Shown in pieces: positions 23,976 through 35,329 of a stretch of 64,000 nucleotides of DNA; the stretch's first letter is position 1, and each line of letters begins with the position of its first letter. The stretch spans positions 5,683,094 through 5,747,093 of the forward strand of contig NW_006921532.1 in the NCBI RefSeq assembly GCF_000340215.1, written 5' to 3'. The translations under genes were made by a program, and so were the position numbers. The stretch comes from Pseudocercospora fijiensis CIRAD86. Its lineage: Eukaryota > Ascomycota > Dothideomycetes > Mycosphaerellales > Mycosphaerellaceae. The notes below the pieces were generated by a model. The model made no database searches. It saw only the letters and a list, made by a program, of their open reading frames with translations, and was not told the origin of the DNA.

Positions 23976-24698
23976 TCATCCCTCTTCCGACTCCTCCCCC
24001 TCCCTCTCAACCTCTAGCCCCGAAAAACTAACCTCAATACCCTTCTCCTCATCCTCCCCCTCATCGGCTTTGGGCTTAGCAGCATAAACACCAACCCAGA
24101 TCTCACTCTCCTTCCTACCCTCCATAAACGCCCACTTGACCTCCCTCATAGGCAAAAGTTTCTCACTACCCTCCTGCGCAGCGTAAACCCACAACGTAGT
24201 CTCATCTCTGACCATCTTGAACGTAGCTTTCTGGTGATGTTCTTGAGACATGGGACTCAAACTCCAGTCACTGAAGCGATCTGTCCCCACAACTCCGATC
24301 ACGGATTGTAGGGAGAAGTATTCGATTCCTGCTTTGATCCATTTTCGGGGGTCAACATCATTTGGGCTCTCTAACGGAACTCATTAATTAGATCTCACAC
24401 AGCATAGGTGTCTGGGCTTACCTTTCGATGCAGGTTGAGGTTCAAATGCCAAAATCAGACCGCCTTGATCGTATTGTGTTTTCCAAGGTGCAAAGACCGT
24501 GACTTGTATAGATTTGAAATCTGAAGCTTTGAGTTTTTGATAGATTGTGGGTGCGTTGAAGACATCGTCTTCGTTGCTTCGACGCCAGATGTCTGTCTTG
24601 GGTGGAGCGGTGATTGTGAAGTTGCCATCTGGACTGAGATCGGATTTACTTTTTGGGAGGATCGCGCCGTTGGCTGTTTGCCATGTTGGGGAGGACAT
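23976..24698 (-). CDS. DUF1349 family protein (concanavalin-like fold)
   Basis: Exons 24698-24422 and 24370-23976 joined over a 51-nt intron (donor gtaagc, acceptor gttag) encode 223 residues. The order of conserved pieces fits DUF1349: WRRSNEDDVFNAPTIYQ, then TVFAPWKTQYDQGGLIL, WIKAGIEYFSLQSVIGVV, SDWSLSPM and WVGVYAAKP. The family is small, cytosolic and built on a concanavalin-A-like beta sandwich; yeast and Aspergillus relatives have been labelled as regulators of enolase or carbohydrate-binding-like, without firm biochemistry. The last about 25 residues are acidic and low complexity. No signal peptide. Confidence 0.85.
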
Positions 24699-25191
24699 TC
24701 TCGTGCTTGAATTTCTTTCTTGTTGATTGAGAATGTGAACTGGAATGAATTGCGATTTTGTTGGTCGTGATCTTTATTTGCTTTTTGGATGATGTTCACC
24801 GACCATGGTACGAAGTTGACGACATAGCTGTATAGCTGTGACCTTACCTGCATGAGGATTGCCGCAATGCGGGAGAGCCAATGAGGAAGGGCTCAGCGCT
24901 CGGCCCGGCGGTCGCAACTGCCTTATCGGTCACAGCGAAACGTAACGACCATAATCAAGTGAATGTCGGTATGGACTGTATCGGTCAGTTCTAATATCAG
25001 GCTCATAGAAGTGTCCATTCTCGGATGATTCAGCGTTATCCCACAACACATACATTTATGGATTCAATGTGGCAAAACAAGATGAAGCTAACTCCCACCG
25101 CTGAAACAACCATTCAAAGCTCGAACAAGAAGAAGCTAATAACAGTCAAGCGAGCGTGCACACATTTTTTTATAAGTCGAATCCGGTTCGC

Positions 25192-26406
25192 TCAATAGGC
25201 TCCTGGAGTATGAAGCGGTCCGCTCAGATCATCTCCCTCTCTCGAGGCCTCCCAAGCTTTCAGTCCGTGTTCACATGCTAACGTGAACTTGTCTGCTCGA
25301 CCGATGGTGTCGTCACGGTAGCCGTAATTGTTGGTTCTCCATCCGAGCCATGACTCTGCTCGCGTGCCTTCAGGCGCATCGAGCAGGCCAATGGCAATGT
25401 CTTTGATATACTTTCGATCATCGCCATCCCAGAAACAAGTTGCACCGCAGACCTTGCAGAAGAATCGATGACAGCCCTCGGAAGAATTGTAGTACTTGAT
25501 CGTGCCAAATTGACAGTCGTTTGGAAATGGAATCTCGCCCGCAGCATCCAGCGAAAGGTCGACAAGGGGTACAAAAGCCCAAGGTATGAACTCCATTCCA
25601 GTAGCTAGACGGCATGAATTGCAGGCACAAAGACCACCCAGGAACTTGGTCTGCTTGTCTCGCAGCCAATGGGTGTCGCTCTCAGCAGGTATGTCTCCTC
25701 CCTTAACGTCTACGGATATTGGAAGCTCTGGCCACGCTTTCTTTGCCACAGCTGATCGAGCAGACGGACGTGAGATATACAGCTCGACGCCGCCACATTT
25801 GCAGTGGGCATGCAACTTGTCGTTCGGTGAGCTCTGTATTTTCGGCCTCGAAGGCGATTGCCAGCGGAGAGGTAGTTCTTCACCTTGGCCGAAGTGTGCT
25901 GGCCATCTTGGTAGAACTTTGCCGTCGACCTCGGTAAGCATATCAGAGAAGCCTCCATCTAAAGTGTCTTGCAAATGCTCGTGGCCTTGCCATTCAACCA
26001 CATTGTCGAGCTTTTCCACGGTGCCTGTTGCTATGTCCCATGTAACTTGAGAATTTGGGTCGTCACCATCAGCGAGACAGCGAGCCATCATTTGGCAGCC
26101 ACATGTCGGACAGAAGTATCTGGACCTAATGAACAGGATGTGCAAATGTGTGCTTTAGTGATGAACTTACTGCGTGATCCTTTTTGAGAAGACATATGCT
26201 GTGAGATTTTCGACGAGAGATGTCTCTGGTCGGTAAGAAGCAGGCAGAAACGTGGCCATGACACACAGAGATCCAGTCATATGTCTACATGAGCTGCAAT
26301 GGCACATGTAACCTTTCAACGGGAAGGCATCTCGAGGAAGAGTAATGCTGTGTGCACTTGAACGGCAAAGGCAGCGTGCCTTGATCGTCCGTGTGTTATC
26401 GGCCAT
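25192..26406 (-). CDS. Tandem CENP-V/GFA domain protein
   Basis: Two exons (26406-26171, 26125-25192) across a 45-nt intron encode 389 residues. Two GFA zinc-binding modules are present. In the first, ARCLCRSS, CHCSSCRHMTGS and YFCPTCGCQM supply the CxC, CxxC and C-terminal CxxC ligands, with the intron just before the last. The second has HCKCGGVELYI, CACNSCRLATG and FFCKVCGATCFW. GFA domains were first described in glutathione-dependent formaldehyde-activating enzyme; most fungal two-domain forms are uncharacterised, so the substrate is unknown. No signal peptide or membrane segment. It lies head to head with the Trf4-like gene, sharing a 571-bp upstream region. Confidence 0.85.
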
Positions 26407-26977
26407 AGTCGATATTCAGAAGGCGTGTGAACTGGGATACCGATGAAGTGGAAAGCAGAAGGCAGTCTGTAACACAATTATGCAAGCAGGCGCATTCGCG
26501 TGCGCGTGCAGGTCCTACCTTGGCGCGTTATGAAGCGGGGAGCCACATACAGCAACAGGGCGTGACATGGTTCCTCGAGGACATGATGATGATGCGTTGA
26601 TGAGAGTAGACTTGTGCTATGCTCGTAGCGAGTGAATGAATGAGAAGCCATGGCATGGCACGCGATGAAGGCTGCTTTGATGGCCCGTGCGTATATCTGA
26701 GCACGACGCGGGAACGGGCCGGACGGGCCGGCGCTAATCTCCCAGTGACGCTTGCAGCAACATCAACTTTTCGACAGCGCAACAATCTCACATCGACCAT
26801 CGACACCTTCACTTCGTCACACACTCACGCTCTTTGGGTGGCCTTTTGCTGTTTCTTTCCGGCGTTCACGGAGTCGCGCTGCATCAGGCTGCTACGGCGC
26901 AGCATCCATACGCCCCACCAGTACTACTTCTACATATCATCATCAGCGCCAACGTCGAGGACTCGAAAGCCACAGCC
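26407..26977. promoter_or_regulatory. Divergent upstream region, GFA gene / Trf4-like gene
   Basis: 571 bp separates the two divergent start codons. Pyrimidine-rich runs are visible near 26760-26830 and 26910-26945, typical of fungal core promoters, just ahead of the plus-strand start. No specific factor site is claimed. Confidence 0.4.
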
Positions 26978-29900
26978 ATGGGCGACTCATACCGTCCCAA
27001 TGCGAAGCGTCGTCGCGGCGCTGACGACTTTCGCGACAACCGCGACGACCGCGATGACCGTTTCCCACCACCCGCCCGCGACACACGCGACTACACCCCG
27101 GCGCGCAACTACAATGACAATTACACCACTTACCCTCGCGCCGAGTCTAGCTACAGCTTCCGTGGCGCTGCTGACAATGCTCGCCCACCACAGCGCGCCG
27201 ACTTCAGTTTCCGTGCGCCCGGCGACTCGTCTGCTCCAAGCTTCCCCAATGCGCAGCCACCACCGCGCGCGCCAGCTTCACGTCCACCACCCAAGGGCCC
27301 CAAGCGTGGCGGCAATGGTCGTGCTCAGAATTCGAACAACCGAGGTGGATATCGCAAGTTCGTCCCGAGACCTGCACATGAGCGCGCCATCTTGCAATAT
27401 ACCGATCGCGAAACCACACCTGAGCAGCTCGTTGGCATGAAGAACGACAATCAGCCGAAGTTTGCCGAGGTGATCTCTAGCGACGAGGAAGACTCTGGAG
27501 ACGCCAGTAATGAAGCAGAAGGTGACCAAGGCCCTTCACGCAAGCGCGCGAAGGCGGATGAGCAAACATCTGAGCCAGCACGTCCGAAGTGGTCCAATCC
27601 GGATCCTTACTCAGTCGCACCACCAACCGACCTCGGATTGCAGCCCAAGAAGGACATCGTGCAGAGCATTCGCAAGGCCAAAGTTGAGGCAGCCCAGAAG
27701 GCTTCAATCACCAATGCTATCAAGGAGAATGTAGATTTCATCTCTTTCGACATGGATGACGACCAGGAGGACGACTCTTCTGACGGTAATGATGATGACT
27801 TTGTTGGTGCTCCACTTGATGACATTCCGCCACCTCCACCTGATGATATTCCGCCACCTCCACCACCGGATGACTTGATCATGCCTACTGATCAGGAGCT
27901 CATGTCGAACTACGTCGGAGGGAAGAACAAGCGCAAGCGTGGTGTCGAACAGCAGCAGCGCTTCTCCGCTGGTCACATTGTTGACGACTGGCTCACAAGC
28001 GACTCAGACCCGACTCCTTGGGCTCCAGCTAACGGCTACGACTTCGCGGCAAACGTTGGTTTACAGTAAGTCACGATGTCCACATCTGTAACGTCTTCCA
28101 CTAACAGATTCTAAGCAGCTTGCATCGGGAAATCCTCGATTTCTTCGACTATGTCTCGCCGAGAGATTATGAGAAGAATTGTCGTGAGGACTTGGTGAAG
28201 CGCGTCGACTACTTCATCTCTGGATTCGGACGCGGACGTTCGATCAGCGTTCAACCCTTCGGCTCCTATGCCTCTGGTCTCTACCTGACCGACGCTGACA
28301 TAGACCTCGTTGCCACATCGAGTCAGTACATGCGCAATGGTACCAAGGTCTTCTGTCAGTCCAGGACTCAAATGAACAAGCTTTCCAATGAGCTCCGCAA
28401 GACTGGAATGGCCAAGAACCGCGATGTCATCACACTTACCAGAACCAAGGTTCCCCTTATTAAGTTTGTCGACAGCAGGACCAACATCAAGGTTGACATC
28501 TCCTTCGAGAATGACTCCGGCCTGAACACAATTCCAACCTTGCTTGCTTGGAAGCAGCAATTTCCAGAAATGCCCGTCTTGGTGGCTATCATCAAGCAGT
28601 TCCTTGCTATGCGCGGCCTCAACGAAGTCCACACCGGTGGTATAGGAGGGTTCACAATCATCTGCTTGGTGGTCAGTATGTTGCAGCTGAAGCCTGATCT
28701 TCAAGCCCGTTCTCAAGCTAGCTATGGCGAGCTCATGCTAGACTTCTTCGACCTTTACGGCAACAAGTTCGACATTAGGACCACCGGCATCAGGATGAAA
28801 CCTCCAGGCTACTTCAGTAAGACCCAGAACATGGGCATCGACATGAACATGGACCGACTGACCATCATGGATCCCGACAAACCGGAGCACGACATTTCAG
28901 GCGGCTCCGCCAAGATTGACCTCGTCCTGCAATGCTTCAAAGGCGCATTCTCGATGATTCAACATGAGTTGGATCAGTTGCGGAAAGGGTCCGGCAACAG
29001 CACTCGCAGCGTTTTGGGCTGCATTTTGGGTGGAAACTACAGTTCTTTCGAAGATCTGCGCGACAACCTCCACGACCTCAACAAGCAAGTGAGTAGACCC
29101 CGTCCTGTTGTTCCGCCTCCAGCGAAGGGTGTACCGCCTCCAAAGCGTGAGGTTGTGCCAAGGGCGCCTGGTCTTGACCCGTTCTTCGACAGGCCAGCCG
29201 ATTTCCGGAAGGGTCCGCCACCACCGGTGAGCAAGAAGAAGCTCACCGTCAATATTCCGCGTGGCGACCTCACGCGAGGACTGTGCAGCACTGCTCCCAT
29301 GAGCGCACCTCCGGCCTCCGGAGACCAGATGGAAGACTGAGCGGCGGATGCTCGGTGTGCGACCTCACACCACTACTAACTCCGTCGCAGGTCGCCAGCC
29401 AAGCCGCCGCCATCGTTTCTGGAGCTCGCCGCATCGTGTTCTGTTATTGAAGCGTTTTGAGATGTAGATAGCTAATGATTGTATCTTAGGGCTCCCGAGG
29501 CTATCAGCAGACTGCACCGCCGCCACCTCCGCCGGCGCAGTACTATAACAACTACGCTCCGCCTCCGCCGCCTGCAGCTCGCCCACCGCTCTACCACGAC
29601 TACGCCCAGCCGCCTCCACGATACCCGTTGCGGCATGCGTTGCCAACCCGCCCGGCACCGCCGACCGGGTATGGCGCCCCCTACGGCTATACGATGGGCG
29701 GAGATTGGTCAGCAGGTGATACTCGTCGTCCCTCTGTCCTGCATCGCATCCATCGATAATCTCTTGGCTACGCGACTAGGAGCTGACTTTTCTCCAGGAC
29801 CACACCGCTGGTAGCTCAAGCCCCTTCTAAAGCCAAGAAACCCAAGAAGTTGAAGGCCAAGAAAAAGGCCAAGCAGCCTGTGGCGAGCAGGTAAGTGCTC

Positions 29901-30066
29901 TCAACCAGTGATGTTGTTGACGCAGCTCATCGAGTTTGCCAGTTCTGCTGCCGCAGCATCGACAGAGCCTGTTGCTGGGGGTGGTTTGTCAGCATCGAAG
30001 ATCGAGAAACGAAAACAGAAAAAGCAGAAGAAAATGAAGAAGGCAAAGAAGGGATCGAAGGACTGA
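26978..30066 (+). CDS. Trf4/5-type non-canonical poly(A) polymerase
   Basis: A TRAMP-type nuclear nucleotidyltransferase that adds short A-tails to RNAs for exosome decay. The ATG at 26978 begins MGDSYRPNAKRRRG. Residues 1-360 are disordered (RGG-like, acidic and Pro-rich segments). The catalytic domain follows the first intron (28066-28118): FGSYASGLYLTDADIDLV supplies the GS and DxD motifs and NIKVDISFEND the third carboxylate; the PAP-associated domain includes LMLDFFDLYGNKFD. The frame runs to a stop at 29340 (769 residues), but Pro/Tyr-rich and Lys-rich coding sequence continues to 30066. Introns 29227-29390, 29436-29489, 29708-29797 and 29891-29942 join it in frame into 891 residues ending in KKAKKGSKD. 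The third-last donor (gtcagc) is weak. Confidence 0.85.
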
Positions 30067-30758
30067 ACGCGGACGTAGCGATGCACTTCCACACGACGAA
30101 ACGAGGGACGAAGCATGAATGACTGGCGTATTCTGGATCTGCGTCGACGGCTGATACGCCTACGATACCCTGTACTACTAGATGGGTGGCTTGGGCCTGT
30201 AGCGCAGCTAGACGGGGCATCTGCTCCGGACTAGTAGTGGCGCCTACGGCTATGCTTTGTATGCTTGCTTTCTCCTCACTATGAAATTGCACTTACAAGC
30301 AGGTCTCACTCAAGGCGCTGGTTGAGCACGCGCATCGCTGACAGGACAGAAACCGGTGCTTTGCGCCATCATTGAGGGGCTTCCTGAGGGCATAACACAG
30401 ATTCTTCGATCTTCTTGATTGATCTTTCATTCTTGGCATCATGAGCTATGCTCTACTGCCATTGTTCGCGCAATCGACTTCGGTCGAGCGTGTGGGCGCA
30501 TCACCCGCTTGCGGGTCTTTTCATCATTGCGTGCCTCACTATGGTGTGTACGCAGAGATGGAACATCGTGGGATGCGGAATCTTCACAACTTGGATTTCT
30601 TGGTACGGTACCGGTAAGTTCTCAGGTATCTTCAACGTTTCGAGTGCTAAGAACTCTTCTGATCTGCTCAGTCTAGCTGTCTCCGCCGCCGCTCGATCTG
30701 TTAAGCTTGGCAACCAGTGCCTCGCTTCTATCGCCATCACTATGCGCCTTGGAAAAGC
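30067..30758. other. Intergenic region (convergent 3' ends)
   Basis: Separates the convergent ends of the Trf4-like gene and the membrane protein gene. Several short open frames exist but none has coding character. Nothing further seen. Confidence 0.45.
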
Positions 30759-31841
30759 TCAATCATGAATCACTACTGGATAGCCATCCGACACCACCTT
30801 CCTCGGGCTTCCGCTCTCGTCCACAACAACTCCACCGCGAGTCACGCCACCACTGCTGCTGCCCTGAGTCGATTTCGGCGGCGTGATATTAATGGTCTGC
30901 GGTCGAGTAGCGCGCATCACGCTCGCTGTCTCCAGCTTCGCTTGCGAAATTTCGGTATCTAGAGAGAGTGCCGAGACTGCCGAATGCCGGTTGAGTGGGA
31001 TCTGGGACAGCGGCGAAACATTTGGGCTTTGGTTTGGATTGTGGTAGATGCCGTTTGAATCGGGATAGATGAGCGAAGGCTTCTTCTGGACGCTTAGCTG
31101 TGACGAGGAAGGCTGTCCGCAACCGCACCAGGGTTGCTTCATCGGAGGTGCGGGCCCACGCGGCTTCGTCAGACCTGGATCGTGGAAGAAGCCATTTGAG
31201 TCGGGATAGATGAGAGCGGTTCTGGAGTTGGAAGATCGCTCGGAAGACATAGAGTCGGAAGGTGTGTGGGTGTGCCGAGACTGCGAGTAAATGGTGGGCG
31301 GCATTGGGATTTGCGAGGACGTTCGATTGTGCTTTGACTTCCCGGATTCCAGTGCGGATGGCGTTGACGCTGGCGATGCGGTGTGCGTGCGTTTTGCCGG
31401 CGCTGCGAAGATGTCAGCGAACGATATCCAGCTGAAATGGCATATACGAGAAGGAATCCGCGGCGTACCAGACACTTTTGTTTGCGGACGATCGCGATGG
31501 TATGAGTGAAAGCTTCCCTGGCTTCCATTCGGCCAGCAGACTTCGAAGATGGTGCGGCCGATGCCTGTGGTGAAGAAACTCAGCATTCATTCTTAGAGGG
31601 TCCGAAGAGGTTGGTACTTACGCTGCTTCCGTGGCTCTGCTTCCATGGCTCCTTCACATCTCCTCGACCAAAGGCACGCGCTTACGCAGACCAGAATCCA
31701 GACCAGCGCGGCGGAGACCGTCGTCCAAGCGACATAGAAGTAGCGAAGGTGGGCATTGGTTGTCGTTGTGAGGAAGATTATGGACGCGATGAGACTGATT
31801 GTGCTGATCAGGAGAGCGAGGAAGAGGTGCCCGAATGCCAT
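30759..31841 (-). CDS. Two-helix membrane protein with disordered C-terminus
   Basis: Exon 1 (31841-31622) starts MAFGHLFLALLISTIS and holds two hydrophobic helices at about residues 3-25 and 36-58. A 57-nt intron with a perfect donor (gtaagt) and acceptor (cacag) leads to exon 2 (31564-30759); the product has 341 residues. The rest is Ser/Pro-rich and contains a direct internal repeat: TALIYPDSNGFFHDPG and PSLIYPDSNGIYHNPN. The sequence upstream of the ATG is also open (NFLHEALTGGDLTPVKQRLPK) up to a TGA, so a further 5' exon cannot be excluded. Proteins of this layout are frequent, unnamed and lineage-restricted in Dothideomycetes. Function unknown. Confidence 0.65.
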
Positions 31842-32190
31842 CTTGGGCAGTCTTTGTTTGACTGGAGTCAGGTCGCCGCCGGTCAGGGCTTCGTGTAAGA
31901 AGTTGGAGAAGCGGAAAGATCATTTTTGAAGGTCGTAGATCTGCTGGAGTGAGCCTGAGAATTCGATCTAGGCAACAATAGGTGGGATCTTGACTATTGT
32001 GAGGTTTCGGATTGTTGCTCGGGCGACAATAGGGTAGGCGGCCAGGCAAGTGCGGTCGTTTGCGCGAGCTTGGACCATGCTGGAAATTTCTCAGGATGTG
32101 ATGCCGCGCAGCTTATGCACGCGTTGACTTCACAGCGCAAGGCTCGACTTACATAAAATTGGACAACGAACATCCGTGGACAAACGCAAC

Positions 32191-32522
32191 ATGGCGACCA
32201 GCACTGAGCAGAGCCAGAAAGATTACCACACCAAAGCCTTACCGTAAGAACTCCTCGACCAAGTTATCGACTACCTCCAGTTCAGCGATCATTTAAAGCT
32301 GCGACTCTGCTTCACCTCGTTTTCCTATGAGACAAGGATCGTTCCAGCGATTCGCCCGACTCTCAGCATACTGTACGTTTCTCCGACCATGGTCTCGCCG
32401 CGCAATTTTAAGCGCATATCTGAGGCGCCGTTGCTCGACGCAGAAACGTCGACAATTTGGCGCACACTTCCTCTGAGGTCTTTTGTTGATCGGAACGTAA
32501 GATGTGGTGGCGATGATGAATG
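32191..32522 (+). pseudogene. F-box-like gene fragment with early stop
   Basis: Starting at ATG 32191 the frame reads MATSTEQSQKDYHTKALP, then a TAA, then ELLDQVIDYLQFSDHLKLR and continues open to a stop near 32520. LP-ELLDQVIDYL is the classical F-box start, and the stop falls exactly where Gln (CAA) is expected, so a C-to-T change of the RIP type explains it. The next conserved piece is LSILYVSPTMVSPRNFKRIS, which also occurs in the neighbouring fragment at 32740-32870. Confidence 0.55.
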
Positions 32523-32719
32523 ATGTAACGCAGGTGAGGTGAGGTTATGCACAGGGATGGCAATCGCGCTTTCCTGCTACAGTATTGTCAAGTGGGTGAC
32601 TGCCCCGTATTGTGCATGTGAATGCCCACAAGGTTGACCTCAGCTTCGCGTGTTACTCCAATGATACATATTTGATCCACAATTCAAGTCGCTTGACCTT
32701 TTCCATCACATCAGGTCGG

Positions 32720-33389
32720 CTTCGCAAATCCACTACCCTCGACGAATACGAAGGTCAACTTCTCCCGCATTTGCGTCCATTCCTGAAGACCCTCTTCGTC
32801 ACTCCGACAAAGCTTTCGCTGCGCAACTTCAAGCTCATCGCTCGGTCGCCCTTCTTCCGGCCGCATATCGACACGGCCATATTTATATCGCAAGCACTTG
32901 AGAAGGGCGAATCCGGTTGGCCATGGACTGACGACGAGAATGAAGAGGAGGCCAACACCGTAGGAGAAGATAGTGAGCTCGAAGGAGGCTCAGAGGACGG
33001 AGACGTGGACGAGAATCAAGTCGCGGTGAAGAAGACGCTGCTCGAGAAGTATCGTAGCAAAGCGCGCAAACTCAGCAGCACCGAAGCTCGACTTAGCTTA
33101 GGACTTTGCCAAAACGAAGTCTGTTCTAGACGAGGCTGCCGCCAACTTGAGAAATGTCAAGTCGTTCAAGATGAAACTTCATCGTCGCGATGAACACTTC
33201 GAGAAGGTTTGCCTTCCGGATGGTGCTCCGCTCGACAGTCCTTGCCGCGAAATTTGCGTAATGTACAAGATGCACTACTACGGCTGGATGCACCGTCGCG
33301 AGCTCGAAAAGTTGGCGGAGCTGCTTGGTGTGGCACTCAAGAACGGCTCTTGGGACTTCGGCGAGTACGTGATGCGTAACAAGGTTTGA
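32720..33389 (+). pseudogene. Second F-box-like fragment with frameshift
   Basis: An open frame from about 32720 encodes LRPFLKTLFVTPTKLSLRNFK, a diverged copy of the motif in the fragment just upstream, then an acidic stretch around 32930-33010. Near 33100 the protein text moves to another frame (FAKTKSVLDEAAANLRN...) and runs to a stop at 33387-33389 through CREICVMYKMHYYGWMHRRE. Either a single-base indel has broken the gene or an intron is unresolved; I favour a broken gene because its neighbour is also broken. Confidence 0.45.
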
Positions 33390-34187
33390 CACGGTTGATA
33401 CGGAGCTCGAAGGCTGCAGGCAACACGGCTCCAACGAACGGCCACGAGAGACGGAGGTCTGGGTGGATCAGCCAAGAGGACGCTGACATGCAGTACTTGG
33501 GTAACTAGAACGCGCATGCGCTCTGAAGGTGGCTTCTAAACAGTCCAACTGATGAATGGATGGACTTTCTTGCAGCCACTTTCGTGTGCTTATGTGAAGA
33601 TTCACTTCCTTTTGTTCCATGTCAATTGCATATGCCTTCCCTCATCTTCCCTTTCGCGCTACTGAACGCGGCATTTCTGGATCGCAGACCTTCGCACCGG
33701 CTCTCCTTCAGATCAAAGCGAGTCACTCGTATTGTAGGTAGCTTGCAGTTCGTCCGCCGCTTCAGATAGCGCCAAACACATTCATGGAACACTATCGAAG
33801 GTCGGGTGCGCCTGAAACATCCCACTGCCGCCTCGAGTCGCTGCTTCCGACTGGGAAACAACATCGCCGCTCATTCTGGGCCCGCCGCAGATACGACTGC
33901 TTCACCGGCTTGCCCCTCGATATGTTGCAGGACATCCAGAAGGAAGGGTCAAATGCGACTGCGGCGCTGCCTTGACTGGTCGATGCCAATAGAACGCGAA
34001 CGGACGAACTCTAGATCATGATCTACGACGAATGGGCGACGGAGCATGCAAAGATGTGTGTCGGCGGGGCGATGGTTTGAAGGGCTCTGTGCATCGAAGC
34101 TGGAGTGACAGGATGGAATTCTGAGCTCAAAGCAGGACAAGTGGCCGTATGCTGAGCTTGTGTCGCAGGGGCTGTAACACATCCAGT
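33390..34187. other. Intergenic region
   Basis: No gene supported. Several overlapping short frames on both strands lack coding character. Confidence 0.45.
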
Positions 34188-34943
34188 TCAGAGCATTCCC
34201 TTCCCTCTCTGCTCCTTTCTCTCCTCCCAGACCGTCTTCCCACTGCAACTGCAGACCGTCTTATCATTATCCCAAACACCGGCACTCCTCGCAATAACAC
34301 CAACAAGCGTATCCTCGTCCTCCTTCTCAAACTTCCCCTCCTCTTGCCTCGTCACAACAAAACTCCTTCCAATCATCTCCCAAATCTTGACCGGTCGATC
34401 CAGAAACACAGATCCCAATCCACTCGGTCCGACGGTGACGGTCCCGAAGACGCCCTTCACCACTTGTCTACCCTCCTTTTCCGCCTGGACCGCATCCCAA
34501 ATCCCACCCGTACTCGCTGCGCCGCGACTAATATCCCCGGCCTCCCGAACCGTGATCCTATACTCGCCCGGCTTCACACCTTTCACCGTAACATCGGCAA
34601 TCGTCAAATTCTCCCCAACCTGCACCATGCGAATCAAGCCCCTCACCCCATCTCTCACATGACTAGCATGAGTCTCCAGAATACAAACTGCAGCCTCCTC
34701 GCCTGTCTTCCCACTGCCTCTTAATATGGCATCTCGTCCAGTATCTTCGATCGCCTTCACAATCGCCGAAGGTGCTGCATTGCCCGTGATACTTATGAGT
34801 TGTGATGCGAGATCTGCGGAGACGTTGTGGATTCCCGGGAGTTTGTAGAGGGAGGTTGAGACGTCTTTAATACAGGATTCGCAGGAGAGTGGGACGGCGA
34901 AGGTTGTTTCGAAGGGGGGGATGTTGGAGGTTGAGGCAGTCAT
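34188..34943 (-). CDS. CCS1: Copper chaperone for Cu/Zn superoxide dismutase
   Basis: Delivers copper to cytosolic Cu/Zn superoxide dismutase and helps form its disulfide. The single-exon gene encodes 251 residues, the usual fungal length. Domain I (about residues 11-78) is heavy-metal-associated with the copper-binding CxxC at Cys21 and Cys24 (PLSCESCIKDV). Domain II (about 85-210) is SOD-like but lacks the full set of catalytic His, as is normal for the family. Domain III has the CxC copper-transfer motif at Cys231 and Cys233 (VCSCSGKTVWEER). The gene is intact, although a 6.15-kb transposable element begins only 148 bp upstream of its start codon and must occupy part of its promoter or leader. 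Confidence 0.92.
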   Translation of the reverse strand: MTASTSNIPPFETTFAVPLSCESCIKDVSTSLYKLPGIHNVSADLASQLISITGNAAPSAIVKAIEDTGRDAILRGSGKTGEEAAVCILETHASHVRDGVRGLIRMVQVGENLTIADVTVKGVKPGEYRITVREAGDISRGAASTGGIWDAVQAEKEGRQVVKGVFGTVTVGPSGLGSVFLDRPVKIWEMIGRSFVVTRQEEGKFEKEDEDTLVGVIARSAGVWDNDKTVCSCSGKTVWEERKEQRGKGML

Positions 34944-35091
34944 GGTATGGGCTTTCTTCTATGGAACAGCTTCGTGGTTGGTGACCTTGATGGTTGTTTC
35001 GTGCATGGGACCTGGAAGAGTGAGAGGTGATGTCGTGCCGCGGCTTTGATTTCCAATCGAAAGGCCCCACCTGAAGGGGCACTCAGAAATC

Positions 35092-35122
35092 CTGACCACC
35101 AAAATCGCCGAGCTGACCACCG
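35092..35122. repeat. Left terminal inverted repeat
   Basis: Pairs with 41216-41246 at about 27 of 31 positions. Carries two copies of ctgaccacc, 21 bp apart. Confidence 0.8.
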
Positions 35123-35329
35123 AATTGACTAATCGGAGGAAGCCGTGTTGGTCCGTACGCAGGTTAGTGCGCGCGCTCGACTTAAACAAGCTCGACTTTC
35201 CGAAAGTAACCCTTATTCCTTTCCCCTACTATAGCAGCTTCTACTAGCGTTAGTCTATTTAGAATCTAATCTTAATCTATTCTAACTCGATTTACTAATC
35301 TATTTAAACTCGATTCTACTATAGCCCTA

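Noticed and set aside
28111..28716. Minus-strand open frame of 201 codons
   Set aside because: Antisense to the catalytic domain of the Trf4-like polymerase.
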